A stretch of DNA of 64,000 bases from Curvularia sp. ZM96 (lineage: Eukaryota > Ascomycota > Dothideomycetes > Pleosporales > Pleosporaceae), in NCBI GenBank assembly GCA_022457065.1, contig JAJGBQ010000004.1, forward strand, positions 3,224,001 through 3,288,000, in the 5' to 3' direction. The translations under genes and the position numbers were made by a program. Shown here piece by piece: positions 1 to 11,702 of this stretch; position 1 is the stretch's first letter, and every line of letters starts with the position of its first letter. Below the pieces are notes generated by a model. It had not been told where the DNA came from. It searched no databases and was given only the letters and a program-made list of their open reading frames with translations.

Positions 1-5
1 TCCAG

Positions 6-945
6 CATGGATCAAGCAGCATCCGTCTTCTCACTGCGCGGCTCCGCCCTCTATGTTTCCTTCAAACCTAGCCTGAAGTGCACAAACATCGAATTCCCAC
101 AGACTGACCCTGAGCTCGCATTCGTCACCGCTCAAAGCTTCGTTGCAGCCGATAAGCATGTCACCGCCCCAGTCTGCTATAACCTGCGTGTAGTAGAATG
201 CACTCTGGCTGCAGTTTTCCTAGCAAAGGCATTTGGTCTCAAGAAGGCACTTCCAACAGATTCATCACCACTAGGAGTGAGCCTGCGCGGCTTCCACGAC
301 ACCTATTTTGAGGATAAGGAGGGTGTAGCTGACAACACCAAGGTTTCCGTCTCAGAGTTTGAGAGTCAGCTGACCAAATTGATTCAACACACAGAAGACT
401 ATCTCCCACAAGAGGAAGGTTACACAAGGGAACAGATCAGTGGACTACTTGGCATCTCTGTTGATGAGCTCAACCAGCGTTACATGTCTAAATTCCCAGT
501 CCGAGCCGAAAAGTTCATGCTTCGACAGCGTGCTCTGCACGTTTTTACCGAAGCCCTTCGCGTCATCAAGTTTCGTTCGCTGCTCGCATCACCACCCTCA
601 AAAGACAAGGAGTACCTGCAATCGCTGGGTGACCTTATGAACACAACGCAAGACTCGTGTCGCGAGATCTACGATTGCAGCTGTCCCGAGCTGGATGAGC
701 TTTGCGACTTGGCGCGCGCTGCGGGTTCTTGTGGCAGCCGGCTGACCGGAGCTGGTTGGGGTGGATGCAGCGTACACCTGGTACCCAAGGACAAGGTCGA
801 AGCTGTGAAGAAGGCTTGGATTGAGAAGTACTACAAGAAGAAGTTCCCTGATATTACGGAGGAGAAGTTGGCACAGGCCATTGTGGTCAGCGAGCCTGGT
901 AGCGGCAGTATGCTTCTCAAGGTCACTGGCGACAAGCTGGTGTAG
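6..945 (+). CDS. GAL1: Galactokinase, C-terminal part (5' end outside window)
   Basis: Phosphorylates galactose with ATP in the Leloir pathway (cytosol). The visible 313 or so residues start at the family motif MDQAAS (the substrate-binding 'GGMDQA' region) and include the late GHMP-kinase motif SRLTGAGWGG near residue 245, then a normal C-terminus ending at a TAG stop. The first bases read tccag-c-atg. An intron acceptor at bases 3-5, with the single C at base 6 completing a Gly codon, would restore the expected Gly before Met, so the window most likely opens at the end of an intron. Upstream exons lie outside. The product is recognised from conserved motifs; the GAL1 symbol follows yeast usage. 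Confidence 0.9.
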
Positions 946-1390
946 GGTAATTTTGAGGGATCCGGTTTATGCACGCGATAAGTACGATTGAATATGGGCT
1001 TGATAGAGCGTCTGATGAATATATGAAAGTACTTGCGAGATCTCCGAGCCATGTCACTTGAGTGACGAGGCATGACTTGGAGCAAAGACAAATGATTTTT
1101 AGTCATAGTTTGCCAACTGATGCCTACACGTGACTTGCCTTTCACCCTTTTCTAAACAGCCCGTTCCATGTTCTCGAGAATTTTCATGATTGCAGCACAT
1201 CAATGACTGGTCCTTACGTTTTGGAAATCCCTGCCACCGTACATAAATAATGGACTTCAAGACTTGCCATAGCAGTCCCGCTATCACTCGCCTGCATCAC
1301 TCGCCTCAACGTCTCAAAAAATGCATTTGCACTAGATGGTCCCCAGCTCTCACCATTTCCTCTCCTCACTCATTTCCCTACATTGCAAAA

Positions 1391-1417
1391 GAAGAAAAAG
1401 AAAGAAAGAAAGAAAAG
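1391..1417. repeat. GAAA-type microsatellite
   Basis: A short purine run made of GAAA/GAAAA units, lying in the gene-poor interval after the galactokinase gene. It is a simple sequence repeat with no evident function. Confidence 0.8.
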
Positions 1418-4400
1418 CAATAGTAGCCTCATAAAATCCGCATCAGCTGAGAATTTTACCCGAACTCCAACTCTGCGCCCAACAGCAAGATGTTCAGGAA
1501 CGCTGCGCTCATCTACATCTAACGCAGCACCATTGCTGCTCCGCCTCTAGCAGCGACAAACCCGCGCTATCAGCCCGCTCGTGCGAGGAAAACTCGTGTT
1601 GCGGCAGAGAAAGTATACAGCGGTAGTTTAGACGTGCAGGTCAAGCGATTATATGAAATCAGAGGCGTGGATGTGGTGCTGTAGCAGATATTCCCGCGCG
1701 GCGCGATTTCAGGTGATATTTTATTCCGTTGGGTGTGGGTGATGAGATGAGTGGGAATGCCGTTTTTGTTGGAAAAAGCGCTTCTCCAAGGATAGGGGAT
1801 AGGGTTAAGGAGGAGGGACAGGGGTATTGGGGTTCTTAGTATAACTTTGGGGTATACAGGCAAGTTGGTGGGAAGATGGCAACTGTGTATTGGCAATACC
1901 AACATGATTGGCTAGTCAGCTTGTTCTGCGATGGACTCGAACTGCAAAGTTGCTATCCGGTAGCTTCGATTCTTCGTTTCATTCCCTGTACGTGAGTTTC
2001 CACGAGACGTCATATGGGTGTCGGAGGTTGTCTTGGAAACCTTCTCTCTGCAGTTGTTCGTATCTTTTGCGTTATACTCACGTGATGATGTGGTTAATCC
2101 GTTAGGTCTTCGGACCATTCTTACGCACGTAAGGACGTCTGCTGGAAATCCATGTCCGTGCTTTTGGAAATGAGATAACGCCTGGACAACTGGGCTTTCA
2201 CGCTTCCATCATCCGCTATCCTTGGAGAGCACAGGGTCTGGATTGTTCGCCTCCCCTCGAGGCAGATGTGTTCAGAACCAAAGGATTTTCAAGCGGGCTC
2301 TCGACTCGAAGCTCGCTAACTCTTCCTATTTGCAACCGCACCTGCACCCCTTGGCCATTATGGATTGGAATTTTATCGACCATCTATCTTAAGTAAGATT
2401 ATCCAGCATGTTTCAAGCCTGCTCTTTCGTAGCAAAATACTCCGACAGGCACACGCAGCTACTAGGAAGGTGTGTTGTTCTAAGATCAGACCACTATCGC
2501 AGGGTCTGCAGATCGGTTTATCCAGGGCCGTATGGCCATGACGCTGCGGCCAGATCCGGGACCCACTGTTATCAAAGCATGGAACAGCCACGTGCTGTTC
2601 GTAACTACAAGGGGTAAGCTGATGATGAGACCAGGTCGGGTAGCCTGACTCAATGAGTGATCGCCAGCGCCTGACCCGTGGTAGCTTCAGTGAGGATCTT
2701 GTCTTGACACCTATTGTGCATGCACGTTTTTCTGATTCTGATGACGCTCATATGATTTCTCAGTAAGAAGAAGAATTCATAGGTGTATGTCGGTATGCAG
2801 AGCCGGTTCAGAAAACAGCACTGCCAGGGAGCCTGCGTGGATGCCCCTGCTCAGTAATAATATCCTACATTCTGACGCATAAGTGCCTGATGATTCGTAG
2901 TTGGTGCCTGAATGCTCCCGTATGATTCATGGTCAGCCCACTATTGCAGAGGAAGTGGGGGATCTCCTACTAAGGAAGGAACCCAGGATCCATCCATGAT
3001 CAGCTCATCGTTGACAGTGGGAATAAGCTTTCTATGGGATCTATACCCGAACCGGCTAAGATCGCAACGGTTTGCGGTGCCTAGTAGACGAGATCTCTGG
3101 ATGAGGCAGAGCCAGGCAGGTGATGTAGGTAGCAAAACGTGTCACAGCCGGTATACCGTAGCAGCTGGGATTGCACAAACGATCTTATAACCAGATACCG
3201 TATGCGAGCATCTCAAAATCGAGGTGCGGCTAAAGTATGCCTGCCATTGTGGTGTGGTGAGTGTCCTGATTAAGACGTCAGAGTGGAGCACTTACGGAGT
3301 AATGACGGGGTAAGAAAATGGAGAAGGAATGCCGAACGGACCTCTATCCCAACACCACACTGAGGCCATTTGCTTGGGAGCACTCTCACGTTTCTCAACT
3401 CAATTGCATCTATTCAAACGATAATCCCTACTTGTGACACGGTTAAGATATGCCCTTCGCTCGAGATCAAATCGAGCCTGACTTACTACCGCAGTCTGCA
3501 TTCGAGACTGACGACAGATATCCGGAATACACCTAACCATGACTAGACTGCCGTTATGCTGGATATCTGGTTCGTTGGCATCGTGCGAAACTCGTGAAAG
3601 CCCAGCTCGTAGCGGAAACGATACCTGGTAGTATGGATTAGTCTGTACATCAGATGCGACGAGATGAAACCTTGTTTTTCGTGAGTGATGAGCAATGCAA
3701 ACCTTCCCGCAATGATTTAACAGCTTTCAGGTTTTCCGCGCGCTAAAAAACAAGGAACAAGAGACAAAGGGAAAAGGCATGATGTTCGAACGTTTTGTTT
3801 ACGGTATTGGGCTGATTACCAATATTTACTACGGCTGCGTTTCCGAGACGCTTTCGGCGCTTCCGCAGGCGCTTCCGCAAGATCGCGCGCTTACAGTTAG
3901 GCGGAAGTGGGGCGGTCGACTCACGACCACTCTTGCGAGGAAAAGAATACAAGTCAGACTTTCGAAGACCAAGCGCCTTGCGGAACACCGAGTTTGAAAT
4001 TGGCATCAAGTTTTGTGATCTCGATCTCTCGATCCTGCGGTACCGACCAGAAACAGAATGGCGGACCGACTTAAATCGTCATGATTAAAATCGTAGGCGC
4101 CCCCATTATGTATATCTGGGAGAGAATGGCCTGCCAAACTATCCTCCACAGAAAAACATACGCCTTCACCTTGGACGACCGCTCACTTCATGGGCGAGAA
4201 ACATCAAGACCTGCATGGGCAAAGCCACTACCAATATTCATCACGCGCGACTGAACATGGATGCGCACAGAAGGTGGACGGTATGCTAAAGCGGCTGTTG
4301 TACCTGCTGCAAAGGACGGCCAGAACCTCTTTGACAGCGCAACCGGGGACGAACAGCACAGGCAATCACGTGCCTTTGACCCTCGACAACGGGTTTCAAA

Positions 4401-6000
4401 TCAATTCAAGTGCCGAGGCCATCATGGACGTGGACGCGACGCATGTCGGAGGGAGGCAATCTCAGGCGCAGACAAATCGGAAGAGATGGAACTAAACTGT
4501 CCACAGTCAAGAGACATTGATATCCCTGAGGCAGAGACGGGGCAATGAACCCGAAAAGCCTAGCCGTCCCTCGCCGCCTGCGACTGGCTTACACGGCTGG
4601 GCTTGCAGATACCTTCTCGAATGAGATGACGAGGGTCTTTGGTTAACCCCCTGGACATGACAGATTTCCCAGCTCTGGTGTCTCTATCTGACGATCGGCC
4701 TCCCAAGTCTTGCCTGGGTCGGAACCGCGGTGCGGAGAGTCATGACAATGCATAGACAACATGTGACAGAAGCACCGACTCTGTACGCAGCCCTCGGCCA
4801 GATTCGAAGCGTCCAAGAGATAAAGGACGATGCGCTTGAGGGGTTTTTTCCAACCGTTGTGCATGCTCTTTTTGGACTCATGGATGCCTCGCTGGAGCCA
4901 CGTGTGAAAACTCTGCAGAACCTGGGGCATACGATTTATCGTACAACTACTGACGATCTTCCAAAGGAGAGCGAGGAAAGGACCGTCGGTCGAATATGCT
5001 GTCCTGACATGGTGACTTGGTCATATGTACGACAGGAGTAGTAATAAGCCCTTGGCACGGCGCAGAGCGCGCGTCTCAACAGTTCATGTTCCCGCAGAGA
5101 ACCGATGAGTGGTATCTCAGAGTCTCATGGGGGCCTCTGTAAGTATGTAGGTCCATTCTTGCCTTTACAAACAGACCAAATAAATCACTGATATTCGTCT
5201 TTTGACAAAACTCCGCACCGACGGCACGTCATGCATCTGCGCGAAGCTTGTCGGACCAAATATCGCAGATCCAAGTGTTCGAGAATCAAAGCTTGCATCC
5301 GAGTTTCCGTGGTCAAGGTATCCCGGCATCGAAGCCGGACCTAACCAACACTATCCCCAACATCTGGCTTATAGCCAGAAACGGTCCGCAGGCATATTGA
5401 TCGATATTCATGTCGAGTGGCTCCGTGCAGAAAGGTCGTCGGCGAGCGCTTCGTTTTGGGCAAAGTCGCTTGGCTTCTAGTGGCTGTGTCGATAGAGGTA
5501 AGATGCACACCTTGTTGCCACACAGATGATGCCACCGGCACCTGGAAAAGGACTGGATCAACTATGCTTGCAACCACTATGGCACCCTGTGAGTAGTAAG
5601 TACAAGCATAGCGGCAAAAATGATGCAATTATTATACATGAGCGTTCCGTGTGGCTTAGGTTGATAAAAATGGTGATGCGGAAGCCATGCGATTCAGCTA
5701 GGGATCGAAGATTTGGCCAAAACGGCCGAAAAGGCGCTATTCAAAAGGGAAAACGACCGAACGCCGATGCACTTCACGTGCAATTTATCAGAGCCCGACG
5801 CCTGTGCCCGATTTTCATATATCGTTGGTTTTACGTATGTCTGAGTAAAAGTAGGCTTCAGTTTGGGGCCAAGGTGCTGATTCCGCATACTTGAACCAGC
5901 ACGTAGCGGAGACCAAGTTCACTTTTGACCATTTGTGAAGCTAAGGCTCGGATGTGACGTTTTAGAATAATCCAAAGTCTTGGGATCCTCGCAGATAATC

Positions 6001-6037
6001 CCCCGCAACGGGTACAGTGAATGTAAAAAAAGCGGGG
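6001..6037. promoter_or_regulatory. Paired AlcR/CreA-type motifs upstream of the AlcR-like gene
   Basis: CCCCGC at 6001-6006 and GCGGGG at 6032-6037 match the CreA carbon-repressor consensus SYGGRG in opposite orientation. The embedded CCGCA (6003-6007) and AGCGG (6031-6035) match AlcR half-sites (T/A)GCGG as an inverted pair. The pair lies 143-179 bp upstream of the first in-frame ATG. In Aspergillus nidulans, alcR is autoactivated and repressed by CreA through overlapping sites. The same logic here is an inference. Confidence 0.45.
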
Positions 6038-6179
6038 TTGTTGCAAGGACCTGGACACCGTGCTTTCCAATGCTTGCAACCTGGTTACCTCAAGTATCAG
6101 TTGTAATCCTTTCCCCTGGTATTCTGACTAGTCCACTTTGACGGATCATCGCGTCTGCTTATGGAGTCGAAATCTCAAG

Positions 6180-9100
6180 ATGCTCAGAACGTTTGACAGC
6201 AGTACCATGAAAGAGGTCCCCAACCGACCATCCACAGACAGCACAGACAATCCCCCACAGGCAACACCTCCAACATACGTGGCCCATTCATCTGGTCTAC
6301 AACCCGAGCCCCCTCGTCGCCGCCAAAGACGCAGTTGTGATGCGTGTCGACGCAGCAAAAGAGCTTGCGATGCGGAGAAAAGTGCAGACTTTACAGGCCA
6401 GCCGTGCACAAACTGTCTCCGGAAGAATCAGACCTGTACCTTCAACTGGCTGAAGGCTTCGACAGACTCTGGTCAAGACCGTGAACGAAAGCGAATAAGA
6501 TCCTCAACTCAAAGTAGCAACGACAGTTCCGAAGGTTCCACCACTCAACACCATGGCTTCGAAGGTCCAGCAGATTTGAAGATCGCTGCCAACAGCCGCC
6601 GTTACAAGGTAACTGACCGGAGAAGACACTGGGCATCATCTCTGACGGAAGAAGACGATCCTGAGGATGACTCAAACACCACACCGACTGACGATGCAGA
6701 CAACGAAGCAACCGAACGCATGTATTCTGACGAGCTGGTGCCAGCAGGAACACATCAGGGCTATGGAAGAGGGTCATTCTGGTCATCAAACCCCCAAAGA
6801 CCTTCACTTAGTGCAAGGTTTAGTGGTAGGCGGCCGATAAACGATGGCTCACTTCCGTTCAAAGAGATGCTCCTAGGCGAGAGGACCTCACGCGGTTTTG
6901 TTACCAACGGCTTACTTCGGATATACAACGATAGCATGGAGAACGCTCTTTCATGCTGGTTGACAGAGCACAACTGTCCGTACACTCTGCAGAAGTACAA
7001 GCCGGCTGTCCTGTCAGCGGGGAAAGCCAACAGAGAATGGGGCTCGTCTTGGGGCAACAGAATGTACAACCGTGTCATCCAACTTGACCGAGCGTACAAC
7101 GCCATCCGTGTACGAACCTTAACAGCAGAAGAAGAACGAACAGTTACCAAAGCACTAAACATGGCTGTCGTGGCTTTCGCGTCCCAGTGGGCTCAGGCAG
7201 GCGAGAGGGGCGCTCAGCCTCCCATCACAGGATACGATTTTACAACCGACGAGTTCCCACAGTCAAACTACTTCGAGCGTTCTATGCAAGAGACGTTATG
7301 GCATGAGACATCACAGATACTGCATCGTGCAGCTGGCATCGATTCGTTCCGCGTCGTTTTCGCGATGATTATCTTCTCACTCACCCAACGGCCCCTCGAC
7401 ATATCCCGCCCGTTTCCACACATGACGTCGAAGCTTAGATCAAAATACGAATACTTCAAGAATATCATCCAAGACGACGATGCACCCATCTTTCTCGAAC
7501 TCGCTCTGCGTCAGATGATGGCTCAACGACGCACACTCGAGCGTGCAGAGCAAGAAATGCCTAGGAAGCCGAACGGAGAACCTCAAGACCCCCTTAAAAA
7601 GGAAGACCGCGACACATTCAACTTGCTGTATTGGCTAGGCGTCATGTTTGACACGATCTCCGCTGCGATCTCCGAGCGAACAGTCGTAGTCGACGACGAA
7701 GACTGCGAACTTCCACACCACAAAAGCCAACAGGAGGAGGAAGACACTCAACCCAGCGCTCTCACCGATCCTGCCGGTTGGCCTGTGATTCCAGACATGT
7801 ATATGAACCAGTTTCAGCCCTCCTTTACCGGCGATGTCGGCATCCCCCAGAGCGATATCCCCACAGACACAAAAGCACCCAAGAGCCCTGAAGACAACAA
7901 GGTCTGGGGCAATCTTTTCATGCGCGATCCAAACTCGCAAGCGGACCCTGAAGCCGTACGGTGGCCATGTAGCTACAAGCTCGCAGCTGCAACGCTGAGC
8001 TCTGCTGCCCCAGTCAAAGTACTGCTCTACAGACGCGTGGCTCAGATTCAGAGATTAGTCTCACGAAAGGCATCACCGAGCAGGATTGAGGTGAGTAATT
8101 GAAGAGACAAAAATGCTAATCCCTTCCAGCAATACCTCTCCCCTCCCATTATCCGTCTCTCTTTCCCTATTCTATCCTCTGCTCACGTATAAACCACATC
8201 ACTAACTCGACCCCAGGCCTCCATCAACGCCGCCTTCCAAGTCTACAACCACTGGGCCCGCACCTACGCCCCCTTCATCTCCGACTGCATAACGCACCAT
8301 GCAACGCTGCCCACGCGAATCCAATCATGGTACATTCTACTCGCAGGACACTGGCATCTCGGTGTCTTCCTTCTGTCGGACCTCCTCTTCACCATCGACA
8401 CTGCACAGCTCTCTCTCCCCAACGAGCGTGCCTGCCGCCTAGCTTCGCACCTCGTCGCCACGCTGCGGCGCCAAAACGCGCTTGCTGTTGCGGACCTCAG
8501 TCTTGCTAGCATACACAGTGCGAAGGACGAAGACCGCGCCAACGATGCTTCTGCTGCTGCTTCTGCTGCTGCTGCAGCAGGAGGGGGACCGGCGAAAACA
8601 GATTTCCACTTTGCACTCAATCAAGCTGCGCTACTGACGGAACCCTGGACCGTCGTCTTCGTCCGCTCGCTCTGCAGGGCAGGGTATATTCTCGTGCAGC
8701 TGGCGGGATTGACAGACTCGACTGCTGATGAGCGCAGCCAGGCGCGAGCCCGCTGTGCGGATTGTATCGAGGGGCTGTGGTATCTGGGACGGAAATCCGA
8801 CATGGCGTTTTTAGCAGCCAGGTGTCTGTCGAGTATGCTGGATGAGGCGGTGAGTGAGACGGAGACGGTTGGGGCGAGGGGGGCGTCAGGTAGTGAGAAG
8901 GGGGAGGGGGAAGAGGGGAGTGTGTCTGGTGGTGAGTTTCAAGGACAGAGTCCGAGTGATGTGAATGCTGCTGCGGAGAACGCGCAGTTTGCACCCGCGG
9001 CAGAGACAGAGTGTCCGTCGTTTTTTGAGCCGTGGTCCATGGCGGATATCATGAGCGATGGCGGTGGTGGTGGTCCTGCTGGTCCTGCTGGTGCCGGCTA

Positions 9101-9215
9101 CCATCAAGACAGTGACATGCGACTGCCATTACCACCAGACTGTGATACATTGGACTTTGACCCGTCGCTGGACCTCGGTGACTCTTCCGTCTGGAACTTC
9201 GATGTGCGGTCTTAA
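6180..9215 (+). CDS. alcR: AlcR-like Zn(II)2Cys6 transcriptional activator
   Basis: Spliced join(6180..8090, 8217..9215), 969 aa; the 126-bp intron is phase 0 (GAG|gtgagt, ccccag|GCC). The zinc cluster has cysteines at about 53, 56, 63, 76, 79 and 86, followed by TFNWL as in A. nidulans AlcR, the ethanol-regulon activator. Much of the protein also matches AlcR as I remember it: SMENALSCWLTEHNCPY, AFASQW, WLGVMFDT, RWPCSY, APVKVLLYRRV, and YNHW directly after the intron. The loop between the third and fourth cysteines is 12 residues, against 16 in A. nidulans AlcR. Exon 2 has a Ser/Ala-rich run (GCT/GCA repeats near 8550-8578) and an acidic, Gly-rich tail. The open frame extends upstream without an ATG; the first ATG is at 6180 and a second at 6207. 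The expected role is control of ethanol/aldehyde catabolism; alc structural genes are not in this window. Confidence 0.88.
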
Positions 9216-9872
9216 CATATATGTGAGATGGGATTGCTTACAAGACATGTATACGATAGTAACGACGGGAGATGAAATGAGACAATCGAGAAAAGTATGT
9301 ACTTTTGAATAACATAAAGTTGAACATCTTTATGACCTTGATCAAACGTGACTGTAAGCCACTTACACGCATCTTCAGAAGTACCAAAGATGGTTCTTCG
9401 TTTCTCGCCTTTGACAAAGAGACCAGTGGCCTGAATGTCTCTTCGTTCAATGGTAAGCATCTATTCCTTGCCTAGTTCTGGCAGGTATGATTGTGATTTA
9501 GAGAATGAGGTGGACCAAAGCTTCTCAAGACTAAACAGTGTTCTGCAACAAGTCACAACGCTCCGTCGCCTATGAGTGAGCCTACACTCATGTCTTCAGC
9601 ACCAAATCTGTCTTCGATGTATAATGCAAAGATATTGCAATCCACGTGACAACGATTACCTCATGTTGGAATATCATCATATATGGGAGGCACGGCTTGC
9701 ATTTAGAAAACTAGGTATCATTCACATGCTGCCAATTTTAGACAGACCTAACCGTGACGCCGCCCATGCTGGGATTGCCCACACTGGGAATACCCATTGC
9801 CGTATCGTAACCCTGACTTTTATAGTGTCGTAAGCCATCGCAAAGAACCACACAGTCGCTTCAGCGAGCAGC
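9216..9872. other. Convergent intergenic region
   Basis: The space between the 3' ends of the AlcR-like gene and the ribosomal protein L13 gene. It would hold both 3' UTRs. I see no gene or repeat. Confidence 0.6.
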
Positions 9873-10739
9873 TTATTTCTTCTTGGACTCAGCCTCCTCA
9901 GCCTTAGCCTTGGCGCGCTTCTCACGGGCACCGACGTGACGAGCCTCAGCGCGGGCGTCACGGAGCTTCCTGTAGGCGTTCTCGGTAGCCTCGTAGTTGC
10001 CGATGGGGCCCTCCTCAAGCTCAACAACGTTCTTGATGGGGAAGACGGAGGCAGTGCTCTTGACGAGGTTGTCACCGCTCTTGGCAGCCTTGACCTCCTC
10101 GGCGGAAGCGTCACCGCTCTTGGTCTTGCCGTTGCGGCGGGGGAAGAGGATGAGGCGCTTCCTGTACTCCTGGAGGCGCTCGACGTTGGCCTTGAGGCCC
10201 TCCTCGGAGAGGTTCTGGCGGCGGGGGTCGACGGAGATACCGATGGTGCGAGCGAACTTGCGGGGGATACCGGCAGCTGCTAATGTTAGCGGTGTTTAGT
10301 ATAGTCGAAGGAATTTATTTACCCTTCAACTCAGCAAGAGAGAAACCACGGCCGGGGCGGACACGGCGGTTGTACTTGATGGCTGCTACAGTTAGCAAAT
10401 TGTGATAGCACGGTGGGCAGAGGATAATTACTTGGGCAGCGGACAACGGGCCTCAGCTTGTCAACAGGCCTGGGGGCGACCTTCGCAGCCTTGGCGACAC
10501 GGGCATTGCGTCTGGACTTCTTCTTGCCAGGCTATATGCAATGTCAGAAATTTGTACACAGGCGCCACTACTCTCAGCGAAGTGAGAGGGGAATTACCTG
10601 GTCGAAGTGCACGCGGACGTAGCGTTGCCTGTTTTGAGGTCAGTAAACTGCGCAAATTCCAATTTCGCTCAGTATTTTCAACATACCAGTCCTTGTGGAA
10701 GTGGTTCTTCTGGATCTGCTGGTTGTGCTTAATCGCCAT
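9873..10739 (-). CDS. RPL13: 60S ribosomal protein L13 (eL13)
   Basis: Spliced complement(join(9873..10276, 10323..10382, 10432..10531, 10598..10628, 10687..10739)), 215 aa. The N-terminus MAIKHNQQIQKNHFHKDW, then VRVHFDQPGKKKSRR, RPVVRCPTIKYNRR, ELKAAGIPRKFARTIGI and a Lys/Ala-rich tail are diagnostic for eL13, a structural protein of the large ribosomal subunit. Four introns of 46-65 bp interrupt it, including a 31-nt exon; such intron density is usual for fungal ribosomal protein genes. At two introns the AG nearest the conserved residues was chosen (…tgtagcag|CC and …ttagcag|CT) because this gives PTIKYN and KAAGIP. A GAG|gtacgt about 120 bp upstream of the ATG suggests an additional 5'-UTR intron. 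Confidence 0.95.
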
Positions 10740-11702
10740 TGTGTCGGATTGTCTGTTCTCGAATCAGCCCTTGCCCAACTGTGTTTCGCTGTGTTGCTGT
10801 CGCGTTGACGAATGGATTGTGCGATTGCGCTCGTTGCGATGCGGGGATGGCTAACGTACCTCGATGGCGGACCTGGTGGTTAGTTAATCGTGCGGCTGTC
10901 GGAGGAAAGAAATCTCGACCAACTGTGAATTTTCGAGGTTCCGCTTAGCGTGCGCGAGCCGAGCTGACGGAAAAGCGTATTGCCGACGCTAGTTCGTTAG
11001 CCAGCGGGTCCCTGAGATGGCGCCCTCCACCGCCCGCCAACGCCAAGCCAAGCAGTGGAAGAACATCACAAGTTGTTCGCTCCACGCATTGATGAGAAGT
11101 CTGCCGCTCAGGCGGATGGTAAACCTCAGATATGGTAGCCTACTATCTACAGCAGATTGAAATGAAATCAACCCTCATACGCGTAGCTAATCATTTAATA
11201 TTATTCAATTATAGATATATATCCTTTTCAAGTGTATGTAGGTTATCGTTCAATAATTTAGACGACCTTTGTTATGGCAAAAGCTCGTTGTAATCGCGAC
11301 AGAGGATTGTTTTAATTTTACAGATTTACCGACAGTCCGAGAGGCTGCTCAGCGACAAGCCCCTTTGTAGTACGTATAAGGTCTCGTGTTTTTTTCTATA
11401 TTCTTTTGCTTTGAATCGCTCGTAAAAATAAATAGATATTGCTCTCAACCGCAACAGCTACTCTTAACACTAGAATATCCTTGATACTCGTAGCACCTTT
11501 TCAGCTTCAGCAGATTTTAAAAAGGGAATAAGATGAAATAATTGAATCGAAACCTCCAGCCCACCTCTGATAGCTGGACTAATATGTACACGAAAATATT
11601 ACAAGAATCCTAAAACGTAGCCGCCGATAACTAGGACCTTCCCGTAAACCCGCCGTATTTTCCTGAACCTGCCACCCTAATCTAAATTTCAGTTCGAGAA
11701 TC
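10740..11702. other. Intergenic: RPL13 promoter and LRR gene 3' side
   Basis: The left part is the RPL13 5' UTR/promoter. The right part, from about 11.17 kb, is AT-rich and would contain the 3' UTR of the LRR gene. No coding sequence was supported. Confidence 0.6.

Larger units (their letters stand above)
946..6179. other. Gene-poor stretch of about 5.2 kb
   Basis: No open frame longer than about 120 codons here resembles a known family, and the short frames on the two strands do not join into a splice-consistent gene. One stretch on the plus strand (4730-5041) could encode a helical 103-residue peptide but has no recognisable homology and no convincing partner exons. The right end, from about 5.9 kb, is the promoter of the AlcR-like gene. 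Degenerate repeats or transposon remains cannot be excluded by eye. Confidence 0.5.

Noticed and set aside
6138..6179. Extended N-terminus of the AlcR-like protein
   Set aside because: The upstream codons have no ATG; the frame opens at TTG. The start was placed at the ATG at 6180.
946..6179. Intact transposon or repeat-induced point-mutated element
   Set aside because: No transposase or reverse-transcriptase motif, terminal repeats or strong AT skew was visible; a database search would be needed to detect degraded copies.
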